The notes beneath the pieces were generated by a model. The model ran no database searches, was not told the origin of the DNA, and saw nothing but the letters and a program-made list of their open reading frames with translations. 64,000 nt of DNA from Oleiphilus messinensis (GTDB lineage: Bacteria; Pseudomonadota; Gammaproteobacteria; Pseudomonadales; Oleiphilaceae): positions 1,857,501 through 1,921,500 of the forward strand of contig NZ_CP021425.1 in the NCBI RefSeq assembly GCF_002162375.1. The letters run 5' to 3'. Made by a program: the position numbers and the translations under genes. This document shows positions 55,145-64,000 of the stretch, one piece after another. Each line of letters opens with the position of its first letter. The first letter of the stretch is position 1.

Positions 55145-56506
55145 TTGAGTTCTTCATGGATTTTTAGTGCTATACAGGATGATGTTTCCTTGAATCTGCA
55201 AACCTTGAAATTAACTGTCGAGCAATGGCTTTTTTCTCCGGAAAGCCGTTATCACGGGCCAGAGCGGATCGCACACCGATGCTCCAGAATTATTTATGCC
55301 GTGGGGCGGGATCTTGTAAATGGTCAATTGACTCTGCATGCCATGAGCCTGGTATATACAACGTTGTTGTCCATGGTGCCTTTGTTGGCATTGAGCTTTT
55401 CTGTACTCAAAACCCTCGGTGGTCATAACGAACTGACACCGCTACTGGAAAATGCATTTTCACCTTTTGGCGAACAGGGGCCAGAGATCGTGGCCAACAT
55501 ACTGGGCTTTGTTGACCGTATAAAAGTGGGGGTACTAGGCTCTGTGGGCCTGGCTTTATTGGTGTACACCGTTATTTCACTTGTGCAGAAGATCGAGCGC
55601 TCCTTTAATTTTATCTGGCGCGTGCCCCAATTACGTTCTATCGGTCAGCGGTTTAGCAATTATTTGAGTGTAATTGTGATTGGGCCTTTGCTCGTGGCTT
55701 CTGCGATTGGTGCCACGGCATCGATTATGAGCTCTTCAATCGTGCAAGCCTTGGTTGCCATAGAACCCTTTGGTTCGATGATTCTGCTTCTGATCAAGTT
55801 TGCGCCATTCTTCTTTATGATCGGCGCGTTTACTTTCATCTATATTTTCATGCCCAATACTTCCGTTGATTTCCGTTCAGCATTGATTGGTGGTATTGCT
55901 GGTGGCATGGCGTGGCAAACTTGCGGGCTGCTCTTTGCCTCCTTTGTGGTTTCTTCTTCTGATTATCAGGCAATTTATTCCGGATTTGCTTTGGGTATTA
56001 TTCTGTTGATCTGGATCTATCTTAACTGGATGATCTTGCTGCTGGGTGCGGCGATATCTTATTACGTACAGAATAGTGAGAAAATTTGCAAAGCGTCGAA
56101 GGTACACAGTTCTCCTCGACTGGATGAGCGGATCGGGTTGGCCGTTATGTTCAGAGTTGCAAAGCGATTTGACCGTGGTGAGACGTCATATAAAATTTCT
56201 GAATTAGAGCGTCAATTGAGTGCGCCTCCACAGATCACCCGTCGCGTGACCGACAATTTAGTAAATTCCGGAATGTTAGCCATTTCCGGTGACCGGAGTG
56301 ACCGATATGTCCCTGGCTGCTCGATTGATCATATTCCAATGAGTAAGTTACTCAAGGTCATTCGTCATGATGATCAGCAGGTCGCTGCGCATATGCCGTT
56401 ACTGGATTGTGACGAACTGATCTCTACTCTGGAGTCTGTGGTGGATGATAAGCTGCAAGAGCTAACCCTTGCAGATCTGGTGCGACGTGATGAAAAAGCT
56501 GGATGA
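55145..56506 (+). CDS. YihY/UPF0761 family membrane protein
   Basis: A 453-residue protein with the YihY core: LTLHAMSLVYTTLLSMVPLLAL, then six helices, including FAPFFFMIGAFTFIYIFMPNT and GIILLIWIYLNWMILLLGA. The C-terminal 130 residues form a soluble winged-helix-like domain. Formerly called ribonuclease BN, which is now rejected; the function is unknown, probably transport or envelope. The start is unclear: TTG 55145 and TTG 55190 are both in frame and neither has a strong ribosome site. Confidence 0.85.
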   Translation: MSSSWIFSAIQDDVSLNLQTLKLTVEQWLFSPESRYHGPERIAHRCSRIIYAVGRDLVNGQLTLHAMSLVYTTLLSMVPLLALSFSVLKTLGGHNELTPLLENAFSPFGEQGPEIVANILGFVDRIKVGVLGSVGLALLVYTVISLVQKIERSFNFIWRVPQLRSIGQRFSNYLSVIVIGPLLVASAIGATASIMSSSIVQALVAIEPFGSMILLLIKFAPFFFMIGAFTFIYIFMPNTSVDFRSALIGGIAGGMAWQTCGLLFASFVVSSSDYQAIYSGFALGIILLIWIYLNWMILLLGAAISYYVQNSEKICKASKVHSSPRLDERIGLAVMFRVAKRFDRGETSYKISELERQLSAPPQITRRVTDNLVNSGMLAISGDRSDRYVPGCSIDHIPMSKLLKVIRHDDQQVAAHMPLLDCDELISTLESVVDDKLQELTLADLVRRDEKAG

Positions 56507-56508
56507 CC

Positions 56509-56525
56509 TGAAGAGCTCAGGTATC
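56509..56525. terminator. Weak hairpin between convergent genes
   Basis: ACCTGA/TCAGGT with a 5-base loop lies across the short gap between the YihY and DUF748 gene stops. Confidence 0.35.
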
Positions 56526-59243
56526 CAGTTCCATATGTGGTAGTGCGTTCAGCTTCCACTTTATTTTGGGTTTGCAGTCCAGGAGTTGACCGGAACTGAC
56601 ACCTTGGTTCACCAGCTCGGCCTTGAGCAGCTTGCCCCGTTCCTGGCCCAGTTCCAGCAATGCACTCTTTTGCTCTGGCGTGGGTTTATCGGCGATTTCA
56701 ACCAGCTGAAGGTCCGCAGGAACCGTGACAGGACAGAGGCGGATTGAGACGTTTTTATTCTGGTTCATGATCGCAGGCAGTTGTGCAACGAAATTAGCCT
56801 GTTCTGGTCCGGGGGATGCCTGGCCTGCAGGGTAGGGTAGATCCTCAAACCGGAGTTTCAGGGCCTGATTCCCCGCAATCATGGCCACGGAAACAATGTT
56901 TGCGTAAGGTACCAGTGCTTGAACGAGATAGGTTTGTGCGGCTTTCATAATGGCTTTTTTCATAACCACTGAAATAAAGCCCACAACACCAAACTCTGGA
57001 TCGCTGAGGTCGCCCTTAATCGGGATGGAGATGTCTACATTGCCATCGCTGTCTTTCAGGGAGTCCAATGCCAGGTTGAGTGTAATTGCGCCCCCACTCA
57101 GGTTCGTTGTTTCGGTTGAATCTGCAGGGATCAGTTCTAGCGCCTGAAGTTTAATGTCTGCTTTGCCATTCATTTTGTTATCAGTAATGGCCATATCAAA
57201 TTTCGTATTCAATGCTCCACTTTCGATTTCATACCCCAGTGCATCCTGGATATAGAAGGATGTTGGTCTTAACGCCAGCTCGGTGATATTGCCTTTGAGG
57301 TGGAGGTTCACAAGTTCGCTGAATGGTTTTGTAAAACCACTTACGTCATAGCGGGTGTATTCGCCATTGTGTGCTTTGAGTAGCACCTGTGTTTCCAGGG
57401 CTGGATTAGCGGTGTCAATGGGGCCGACACGATACTCGTCAAAAATCAATTGATTGACATAAGGAGGTGATTTTAGCTGATCGGTAAACTTAATCCGGGT
57501 ATCTTTGCTGAATTCCACTTGATTAATAGCGAATGTGAAGGGGGGGGCTTCGGAAGATTCCGAATCAGTTGGCGGACTTTCCGGTTCAGCAATTTCAGCC
57601 GTTGCAGCTCCGTCATCATTGACTTCCGGTTCATTGCTCGTCGGGGGCGGGGCGGTTGCTAACAGGTTATGCAACTCCCGTTGTGCGGTTAATATGATAT
57701 CTGCAATCAGGGTATCAAACGCAATGGTATCGATAGTGAGTCGATTGTCTGCGAAGTTAATTTGTTGCAAAGACAGGTTTGACACGGTAGCCAACGGCGG
57801 CGCGCCATCCTCCCTGAGTGGCTTGGATACGATCAAGTTCTGGAATGAAACAGACGGAACCATGGCTGTCGCGGGAGCGCCGTCGGTTACTTCAAATGTG
57901 GGTATTTGTAAAGCGCTCCACGACGCAGCCAGATTTTGATCATGATACAGATAGATTTGTGTGGCACCGGACGAGATTTCTGGACGGACGGTAAATCGGG
58001 GGGGCATGTCTGCGATGATCTGCGATTGGAGCTTGTTGAGTCGCAGGGTATATTCCGAGTTTTCCAACAATACCGGATTCGCGGCGACGCGGGCTCCGGT
58101 AAAGGCAATTTGACTGGAGTCCGCAGACACGAGATAAGTATCGCCAGGGTTTTCAGTTTGGCTTTGATCCAGAGAAAATTGATTAATTTCAGTCGTTAAG
58201 CTTTGTAATTTGACGGATGTAGGCGAGATATCGGGGTCAGCATTGTCCAGGTTGAGGAGCAGGCCTTTGGTTGTAAGCCTGGAAGACAGTGATGCCGCGA
58301 TGTTGTCCTTCAGATTGATCTGCACATCTTTAGTTTCAAGGGTGGTCGCGAAAGCCTCTGCATTCGTGCCTTCCAGGTTAATGCGAAAATCTCCCAGCGT
58401 AACCGCACCTTCCTGCTGTTTGATGTTCATACCGTCTGGGGTCATGGAAAATTGAAAGTCACCGGAAAGGCCAAGTTTACCGGTTAATCGCTTGATTGTT
58501 TCGGGCATCCAGGCTGCGTACTGTTTAAAGTTGATATCGGCCAGTTCGTAATAGCCTGTGGCGTCGATTATTGCACTGTCTGGAGAAAGGGGGTTTTCAC
58601 CACTGACTTCGAGTGATAACTGTACCGGGGCGCCATTGACTGCCGTTAACCAGCGAAGTTCAGCGCCAAGTTCCGCATCCGACAATTCAAGATCTTTGAT
58701 TTCGAGCAATTCTGTATTGATCTTTTGTGTGCCCTCAGGCAACTCAATCTCGATATTGGTATCAGTAATGGTGAGCCGTGGCAGACCAATGAACCATCCC
58801 ATTAACGGGGGAGTCTCGCTGGCTGGTGGGTCTGCTGCTTCAGGGGGGGATGATTCTCCCTGTGGCGGGCGAATACCGGCAACTTCTGTTTCGCTTTCCG
58901 AAATGCGCAGGTGTAAATTAAGGCCATGTATACTGGCTCGATCCAGAATTACCTGGTTGCTGAATATATCGGTAAACAAGTAGCCTAATTTAAACTTTTC
59001 TATATGCAGTCGTTCTTGATTATCACGGGTAATGACAAGATTGTTGATTTGCAGCTCAGAGCTGAATGGATTGAACACCACTTCGGCATCCGGGTTAAGC
59101 GAAGCCCCTTGCTGAGTCAGAAATTCGTTTGCGTAGTGCAGCGCAATTCGTCCGGTGAGCAGCCAAATCAAGAGCAATAAAAGAATCGTCAGCAGCAGTA
59201 AAGCCAACAGTATTTTCGGTGTGACAGTATAGAGTCGCTTCAT
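56517..59243 (-). CDS. DUF748/AsmA-like large envelope protein
   Basis: A 908-residue protein with one N-terminal TM (residues 9-30) and a long repetitive beta-rich body. It includes the DUF748 blocks RPTSFYIQDALGYEIESG and LNLALDSLKDSDGNVDISIP, followed by a C-terminal OmpA-like-free tail. AsmA-type proteins bridge inner and outer membranes and may move lipids. There is a low-complexity Pro/Ser/Glu linker in the middle (residues about 520-560). Function inferred by family only. Confidence 0.8.
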   Translation of the reverse strand: MKRLYTVTPKILLALLLLTILLLLLIWLLTGRIALHYANEFLTQQGASLNPDAEVVFNPFSSELQINNLVITRDNQERLHIEKFKLGYLFTDIFSNQVILDRASIHGLNLHLRISESETEVAGIRPPQGESSPPEAADPPASETPPLMGWFIGLPRLTITDTNIEIELPEGTQKINTELLEIKDLELSDAELGAELRWLTAVNGAPVQLSLEVSGENPLSPDSAIIDATGYYELADINFKQYAAWMPETIKRLTGKLGLSGDFQFSMTPDGMNIKQQEGAVTLGDFRINLEGTNAEAFATTLETKDVQINLKDNIAASLSSRLTTKGLLLNLDNADPDISPTSVKLQSLTTEINQFSLDQSQTENPGDTYLVSADSSQIAFTGARVAANPVLLENSEYTLRLNKLQSQIIADMPPRFTVRPEISSGATQIYLYHDQNLAASWSALQIPTFEVTDGAPATAMVPSVSFQNLIVSKPLREDGAPPLATVSNLSLQQINFADNRLTIDTIAFDTLIADIILTAQRELHNLLATAPPPTSNEPEVNDDGAATAEIAEPESPPTDSESSEAPPFTFAINQVEFSKDTRIKFTDQLKSPPYVNQLIFDEYRVGPIDTANPALETQVLLKAHNGEYTRYDVSGFTKPFSELVNLHLKGNITELALRPTSFYIQDALGYEIESGALNTKFDMAITDNKMNGKADIKLQALELIPADSTETTNLSGGAITLNLALDSLKDSDGNVDISIPIKGDLSDPEFGVVGFISVVMKKAIMKAAQTYLVQALVPYANIVSVAMIAGNQALKLRFEDLPYPAGQASPGPEQANFVAQLPAIMNQNKNVSIRLCPVTVPADLQLVEIADKPTPEQKSALLELGQERGKLLKAELVNQGVSSGQLLDCKPKIKWKLNALPHMELDT

Positions 59244-59391
59244 AGTGCGAGAGATTCCTTGTCAGTTTCTGACCGTTTGGGAATTTCAGAATCGATAAAA
59301 CGTGGGATGCTCAGGCGTGATTGTGCACGCCTTAAACGCAGCCAATATATAAAATTAACATGACCAGAACAACCGTGGCAAAGACTCCAGC

Positions 59392-60402
59392 CTATAAGAC
59401 TTTAGGCATACCCGAAGCATTGTCATTATTCAATGATTTGAGCGTAACCGACATGGCATAATCAGAGCAGCAGGCGATGGAAATGAGTTCGGATTCAGGT
59501 AATGCGGTCTTGCCGTGTTTGGTTAACATGCTGCAATGGCCGAGTAAAATACTGTCCAGGAGCGGATGGGTGATTTCATCGTCGTAACGTTGTTCATCCA
59601 TTGCTTTGAATAATTTTCGATAAAAGTCCGGTAATGACCATTGTTTAGCAAGTCTCCGGCACTGCGGCCAGACAAACTGAGTCGAAATTTTATAAACCAG
59701 TGCATACTCTGGTATGTACTCGGGATTGTGATCCTGATAAGTTTGTAGGGTATGTCGATACAGCAGCAGACTGGACAGGGCAGGAAACAAGCCGGCGAGA
59801 TAATATTCACATGGATTACCCCGTTGCGCGCGAGCGAGATTTTCCGCCGCACTGGCGCATGCCAAAGCCCATTCCCAAACCAATTGAGCAAACTGGCTTT
59901 CCTGTTTTGAAGCGCTTTTCAGCATGGGCATGAAGATCGACGCTGAAATCAAATTGCGGACACCGTCTTTACCCATAACAAAAATCGCTTCGTCTACGGT
60001 ATTGACCGGGTCTTCTCTCCGTTTAAAAAAAGGGGAGTTAGCGACTTGTAACAAGCGAGAGGTCAGCAGGGGGTCTGATAATATGGCATGGCTGATGCCT
60101 CGAATATCCGACCCTTCATCATGTAGCATTTTAATGAGCATCGGAAGTGTTGCCGGGCGGCGGGGCATTAACGAGGTAAAGTCCAGGTCAGATGAGTTGA
60201 GTTCCTGAGCAATTCGGGAATACATTTGCTCGCCAGTTGTTGTTTCAATTTCGTAAGTTGGCTCTCGCTCATCAAATACTAACTCGCTGAAGGCCATAGC
60301 AATCATTCTGCGTTGCGCATCCCCGTGATATTCTTTCCGTGAACGAGAAAATGCTCGTTTGCTTTTATCATCACCGAGGATTTGAGAAAGCCAGTTCCAC
60401 AT
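59392..60402 (-). CDS. HDOD domain protein
   Basis: A 336-residue cytoplasmic protein. The HDOD domain (about residues 80-280) has LPMLIKMLHDEGSDIRGIS, SDPLLTSRLLQVANSPFF and EAIFVMGKDGVRNLISASIF. HDOD proteins lack HD phosphodiesterase activity and usually connect signalling to chemotaxis or c-di-GMP pathways. The leader is basic. ATG 60402 is used in place of TTG 60420. It stands alone. Confidence 0.82.
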   Translation of the reverse strand: MWNWLSQILGDDKSKRAFSRSRKEYHGDAQRRMIAMAFSELVFDEREPTYEIETTTGEQMYSRIAQELNSSDLDFTSLMPRRPATLPMLIKMLHDEGSDIRGISHAILSDPLLTSRLLQVANSPFFKRREDPVNTVDEAIFVMGKDGVRNLISASIFMPMLKSASKQESQFAQLVWEWALACASAAENLARAQRGNPCEYYLAGLFPALSSLLLYRHTLQTYQDHNPEYIPEYALVYKISTQFVWPQCRRLAKQWSLPDFYRKLFKAMDEQRYDDEITHPLLDSILLGHCSMLTKHGKTALPESELISIACCSDYAMSVTLKSLNNDNASGMPKVL

Positions 60403-60439
60403 AGTTTGATCCGTTTCCAAGTTTCATACATCAAATCTT

Positions 60440-61749
60440 AGCATATGCACGCGTAAACCTTCGCCCACTCGGGCGGGGATATAAGCGGGAAGTTCGGAGA
60501 ACTTCTTGTTTTTTATAATTTGCTGTATATAATTACAGCATGCTGAGAGCGACCAAAGTAAGAATTTACCCAACGCCTGAACAGGCGGAATTTCTAAACC
60601 GCCAGTTCGGTGCTACGCGGTTCGTGTACAACAAGGCCTTGCATGTCATCAGTGTTCAGTACAAACGCCACGGCCTGAAGCTCAAGGCCAAGAAAGATAT
60701 TAAGCCCCTGCTCGCGGTGGCAAAAAAGTCACGCAAGTATCACTGGCTCAAGGAGTTTGACTCGATTGCACTCCAGCAAGCCTGTATCAACCTGGATAAA
60801 GCCTTTCAGAACTTCTTCGACCCGAAGCACTCCGCTCGTTACCCCAAGTTCAAGCGCAAGCACGGCAAACAATCCAGTTACCACTGCACAAGTATAAGCG
60901 CGGAGGATAACTGGATCAAAGTGCCGAAGATGGAGCCGATCAAAGCGCGAGTACACCGTGCTTTGGAAGGGAAGCTCAAGAGCATAACCCTGTCACGTAC
61001 CGTGACGGGAAAATACTATGCTTCGCTGCTGCTTGATGACGGCGTAGAAACACCCGCGCCGATGAAAACAGTCGATACCGTGTTGGGTCTTGATATGGGG
61101 CTCACTCACCTCGCTATCGACTCAGAGGGTAGGAAAATAGCGAATCCCTGCTTTCTGAAACGTACCGCCGCCAACCTTCGACGCAAGCAAAAAGCCCTGT
61201 CCCGATGCCAGAAGGGTAGCAAGGGTCGGGCGCAAGCTCGCCTCAAGCTTGCCAAGGCACATGAACACCTCGCGAATGCCCGTGCGGATTACCAGCACAA
61301 CCTGTCCCGACAGCTTATTGACGAAAACCAAGCGGTAGCAGTCGAGACATTGAAAGTTAAAAACCTGCTGAAGAATCGGAAGTTGGCGAAGCATATTGCT
61401 GACGCGAGTTGGTTCAGCTTGATTCAGAAGTTGGAGTACAAGGCCAAGGCGCAAGGCAAGCATCTGGTCAGAATTGATCAATGGTTCGCCAGCACCAAGA
61501 CCTGTTCCGGCTGCGGCCACAAGATGGCGTCCCTGTCGTTGTCGGTGCGTCACTGGACGTGCCCTGCCTGTAAAGCAGTGCTTGACCGTGACGTAAACGC
61601 GGCCATCAATATCCGCCAACAGGGCATTATCAAACTAAGGGCCGAAGGACTGTCGGTTCCTGCCAATGGAGGCTTGCGTAAATCCAGCCACGCGCCGGTT
61701 GCAGCCTAAGAAGTTGGAAGCCTTGCCTGACAGGGCGGGGAGCAGTCAC
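60440..61749 (+). mobile_element. Solo TnpB element (IS200/IS605-related, IS1341-like)
   Basis: The left end has a CTTCGCCC/GGGCGGGG hairpin (60459-60478), and the right end has CCTTGCCT/GGGCGGGG (61721-61740) with GAGCAGTCAC to 61749. The two ends share the CCTT...GGGCGGGG pattern. There is no TnpA gene, so mobility needs a transposase in trans. Boundaries are approximate to some 20 bases on the left. Confidence 0.75.
60540..61709 (+). CDS. tnpB: RNA-guided endonuclease TnpB
   Basis: A 389-residue TnpB. The OrfB N-terminal helix-turn-helix starts MLRATKVRIYPTPEQAEFL. The RuvC triad is Asp185 (LGLDMGLTHLA), Glu269 (VAVETLKVKN) and Asp351 (LDRDVNAAINI); the zinc finger is Cys322/325/341/344. 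All catalytic residues are intact, so it can cut DNA with an omega-RNA made from the right end. TnpB helps the parent element persist at its site. Confidence 0.92.
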   Translation: MLRATKVRIYPTPEQAEFLNRQFGATRFVYNKALHVISVQYKRHGLKLKAKKDIKPLLAVAKKSRKYHWLKEFDSIALQQACINLDKAFQNFFDPKHSARYPKFKRKHGKQSSYHCTSISAEDNWIKVPKMEPIKARVHRALEGKLKSITLSRTVTGKYYASLLLDDGVETPAPMKTVDTVLGLDMGLTHLAIDSEGRKIANPCFLKRTAANLRRKQKALSRCQKGSKGRAQARLKLAKAHEHLANARADYQHNLSRQLIDENQAVAVETLKVKNLLKNRKLAKHIADASWFSLIQKLEYKAKAQGKHLVRIDQWFASTKTCSGCGHKMASLSLSVRHWTCPACKAVLDRDVNAAINIRQQGIIKLRAEGLSVPANGGLRKSSHAPVAA

Positions 61750-61769
61750 CAGGATCGGGCGGTTTTTCC
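61710..61769 (+). ncRNA. Predicted omega-RNA 3' part of the TnpB element
   Basis: In TnpB elements the guide RNA overlaps the 3' end of tnpB and runs through the right end, with the following 16-20 bases as guide. Here the final hairpin is 61721-61740, the element end about 61749, and the predicted guide starts CAGGATCGGGCGG at 61750. Inferred from element geometry, not observed as RNA. Confidence 0.5.
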
Positions 61770-61851
61770 GCATGTAAATAGAGGAATATCGGGATATCGA
61801 GCCCCGTAAATGCCGGGACTCGTTGGGACGTTACAGCACAGCGTAAGCGAC

Positions 61852-63078
61852 TTATATTTGAATGTTGAAAACAAAGATAACTTGAGCCAGACCGGCCAAC
61901 GCCCCGAGGGCCGCGCCAATGAGGATGAGTTTAATTTCGTCTTCCTGAAAGCAGGGGCGTAACAGATCCTGAAATTCCTCAGGTGACAGGGCTTCCATTC
62001 TTTCTACCATGATCATTTCGACTGCCGCCGCACGATCCGTATTGAATACGGGGTCAAAGAATGCATTTTCGGAAATCTGAATCGCCTTCTCGCCAACTTT
62101 CTGTTTAAGTGAAGCAAAGCCTTTAGGCCCCATGGCCAGCTGGGTGAGCGGCTTGCTCAGGCCTGCGGTATCATCCACGATTGGTTTGATATGTTTGCGG
62201 ACAAGGTTACGAGCACGTTCTCCCTGCGAGCCGTTCATAATTGCAGTCATGATATTGCCGATAGTCAAAATTTCCTGGGTGATAATTCGGCAAAAGGCTT
62301 GTGCTACTGCTTTCTGGCGTTTCAGGAACAAGCCCTGTATGGAGATTGGCCCGATGGGAATGGGGTTGAGTGGTCGGAAAATGACGTTTAGTGCGATCCA
62401 GTTCGTCGCCCAACCTACAATCAGGCCGCAAACCGGTAGAATCCACCACTCCTGAAAGAAGTACCAGATAACCATTTGAATCAGGCCAAAGGTAAATCCG
62501 AAATATAATCCGGAATTGATAATAAACCGGAATTCCTCTGTACCGCATTCGAGAAAGATACGGTTCAGGAGCCGCTTGTCCGCGACAAGCTGCTCGGTGA
62601 CCATGGTTTTAATATCCAGTAGTTGCTCGATGTTTGCCGAGACATCGTCTACGAGATTATCGACAAGGTTGGGAGTACTTTTCCTGACGCGGTCATAGAC
62701 TCTTTGACGGAATGATTCCGGCAGGTTTTCCCAGACTGTTGGGTATTCCCGAAGCAGGGTTTCATCAACGTACTCTTCAATACGAGGTTCTACTGTTTCG
62801 ACGATATGTTGGGCGAGTACCTGTGGATCAATCTGTTCGAAAATTTCCTGAACTTTGCCGATTTTCGAAATTGTCGCATCGACACTGATTTGTGCCATTT
62901 TTTGCGCCTTGGATGGAATGATACCCTGCCATCCCAAAAAAGGGCGAATGCCGACAAATTCAAGGGGAAGAAACGTCAATTTAATGGCCAGCCAATTGGT
63001 TGACCAGCCAATCAAGGCTGCGATGAAAGGTATGCTAATAAACTTCCATACTTCAGGATCTTGCAGTATTTCCAGCAT
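61852..63078 (-). CDS. DUF445 family membrane protein
   Basis: A 408-residue protein with a TM at each end and a central TM pair. The N-terminal ALIGWSTNWLAIKLTFLPL and the similar GLIVGWATNWIALNVIFRPL in the middle are the duplicated DUF445 signatures, both followed by GIIPSKAQKMAQ- or GLFLKRQKAVAQ-like blocks. The helical repeats between are cytoplasmic. Function unknown; related YheB/YqeF proteins are linked to the envelope. It has a long gene-free upstream region. Confidence 0.88.
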   Translation of the reverse strand: MLEILQDPEVWKFISIPFIAALIGWSTNWLAIKLTFLPLEFVGIRPFLGWQGIIPSKAQKMAQISVDATISKIGKVQEIFEQIDPQVLAQHIVETVEPRIEEYVDETLLREYPTVWENLPESFRQRVYDRVRKSTPNLVDNLVDDVSANIEQLLDIKTMVTEQLVADKRLLNRIFLECGTEEFRFIINSGLYFGFTFGLIQMVIWYFFQEWWILPVCGLIVGWATNWIALNVIFRPLNPIPIGPISIQGLFLKRQKAVAQAFCRIITQEILTIGNIMTAIMNGSQGERARNLVRKHIKPIVDDTAGLSKPLTQLAMGPKGFASLKQKVGEKAIQISENAFFDPVFNTDRAAAVEMIMVERMEALSPEEFQDLLRPCFQEDEIKLILIGAALGALAGLAQVIFVFNIQI

Positions 63079-64000
63079 GGGAACGGGGGTCTCCTGCCAT
63101 CAGGTACATCAATTAACCTTTACCCGTGCGCTCGGGTTTTCAATTTTGCTTGAAAAAAAGAGGCACGCCGTACTTTGGAACGATCGCATTATAAGTGCGA
63201 GAGTGCGACAAACTCAAAATCATCTTGGACAAATGTGCAGAAATACCACACGGCTCACAAATTTGTCACGAACTGTAACATATTTTCTCGGTATGTAATT
63301 AGCTCTAGACACATTTGCGTCCGTCAAAGCTGTATACGATTGAAATTGGTAGGCATTTTCCAATAACTTAATCTTTAGTGTCGAGATTCTAGTGTAGCGG
63401 GCTCATCGCAAAAAGCGTTATGGGAGAGCCTGCAAATATTGCATATTTTGCAAAATTGTTACAATCTGATCTAAAACTAGACAAATTTATAAGTCTATGA
63501 AAATAATGGATAATTAACCTGTTCCCTCATGTGGTTAACAGTTTTATCCACAGAAAGTGTGAATTAAAATGCAACTTTCTACACAATTTGTATGAAAATT
63601 CTGTTCTCGCGTCTTAAATTCTCGGTTTTGGGTTAATTATGAGTAATTTAGGTGCCTGTTGCGCACATTCTTACTCAAGTGGTTTATTTTTGCTCAAATC
63701 TTAAAATATCATATATATCAGCCTGATAGCATAGGTCTCCTCATAAAACTCACAAAGATATCCACAAAATGTGTGGACTTAATTGCTGTTTTTAACCCAT
63801 TCATTCACATCCATTCTGTAAGTTGTGGAAAAGTCGGAAGATAAGAACAAAAAGCATTCAATTCAGGAGGGGGTGTTAACAATGAGGTGGGAATTCTAGA
63901 TATTTTGCCTTCGATCAGTCTGATCGAAGGCGAGTTTTGGCCACTTTGTCGTGTCGGCTTACGCTGTAGTACTATTTTGTAGTCAAGTTGAAGAAAAAAG
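63079..64000. other. Long gene-free AT-rich region, possible replication origin
   Basis: About 920 bases without a supported gene. DnaA-box-like sites are TTATCCACA at 63544 (exact), ATATCCACA at 63758, TTTTCCACA on the minus strand at 63824-63832 (within the TTWTNCACA consensus), and near matches at 63530-63538 (minus) and 63577. The surroundings are AT-rich. This pattern fits an oriC or a DnaA-regulated promoter. No dnaA, rpmH, mnmG or parAB gene is in the window to support it. Confidence 0.45.
63907..63931. terminator. Strong hairpin near the right edge
   Basis: GCCTTCGATCA and TGATCGAAGGC form an 11-bp perfect stem with a 3-base loop. It contains two GATC sites and ends before GAGTTTTGG. 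It looks like a terminator for a gene outside the window or part of the origin-like region. Confidence 0.5.

Noticed and set aside
63659-63844. 61-residue frame in the origin-like region
   Set aside because: No ribosome site and no protein-like composition; it overlaps the DnaA-box-like sites.

Overview
The window looks like a chromosomal segment of a moderate-GC, probably marine gammaproteobacterium. Supporting this are yeaG-yeaH-ycgB (PrkA/YeaH/SpoVR), DbpA, thiopurine methyltransferase, DUF1415, VF530, MgtE, YjbQ, YihY, a PilJ-type chemoreceptor, several c-di-GMP enzymes and a PEP-CTERM protein. The species cannot be fixed from sequence alone.

Layout. 1-3.3 kb: a penicillin-acylase-family hydrolase cut by the window edge, a VF530 protein and a secreted RTX-like protein. 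3.6-6.7 kb: an AT-rich three-gene minus-strand operon (alpha-toroid-like protein, formyltransferase, polysaccharide deacetylase), probably for surface-glycan modification. 7.1-8.2 kb: a lipoprotein and an L,D-transpeptidase. 8.2-14.7 kb: the accessory core. It is an integron-type cassette array with no integrase in view (CALIN-like). Three attC sites (10938-11009, 13490-13588, 13973-14083) separate minus-strand cassettes for a lipoprotein, a short MreB-like protein, a two-gene restriction-modification system and a PEP-CTERM protein. At its far end lies a 5'-truncated group II intron, whose 3' exon TAGGC fits half of an attC core. A YefM-YoeB toxin-antitoxin pair abuts the truncation, flanked by two GGGACAGRCAC/GTGCCTGTCCC inverted elements.

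15-23 kb: mostly conserved housekeeping genes (VOC protein, SpoVR-YeaH-PrkA stress operon, Tpm, DbpA). 23165-24841: a complete IS1380-family element with matching ends and a TGTTA target duplication. 25-33 kb: chemoreceptor, DHH phosphoesterase, DUF1415, then an operon joining a short PstS-like binding protein, a porin-like barrel and a GGDEF-EAL protein, then a double-FHA protein. 33.8-39.6 kb: a short CDF transporter divergent from a CadR-like MerR regulator, a ThiK/choline-kinase-like phosphotransferase, MgtE and a MATE exporter. 39.9-45.6 kb: tandem PhoA-type alkaline phosphatases, a secreted unknown protein and a diguanylate cyclase. 45.6-49.2 kb: a Baeyer-Villiger-type monooxygenase and an alpha/beta hydrolase, divergent from a TetR regulator across four GTATAC sites. 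49.3-63 kb: hydroxyacid dehydrogenase, YjbQ, an AT-rich acyltransferase, a hybrid histidine kinase, YihY, DUF748, an HDOD protein, a solo TnpB element and DUF445. The last 0.9 kb is gene-free, AT-rich and carries several DnaA-box-like sites.

Functional links: phosphate scavenging (two phosphatases, the PstS-like gene), c-di-GMP signalling (two GGDEF proteins), ketone/ester catabolism (monooxygenase plus hydrolase) and a mobile defence/stress segment (restriction-modification, toxin-antitoxin, intron, IS1380, TnpB).
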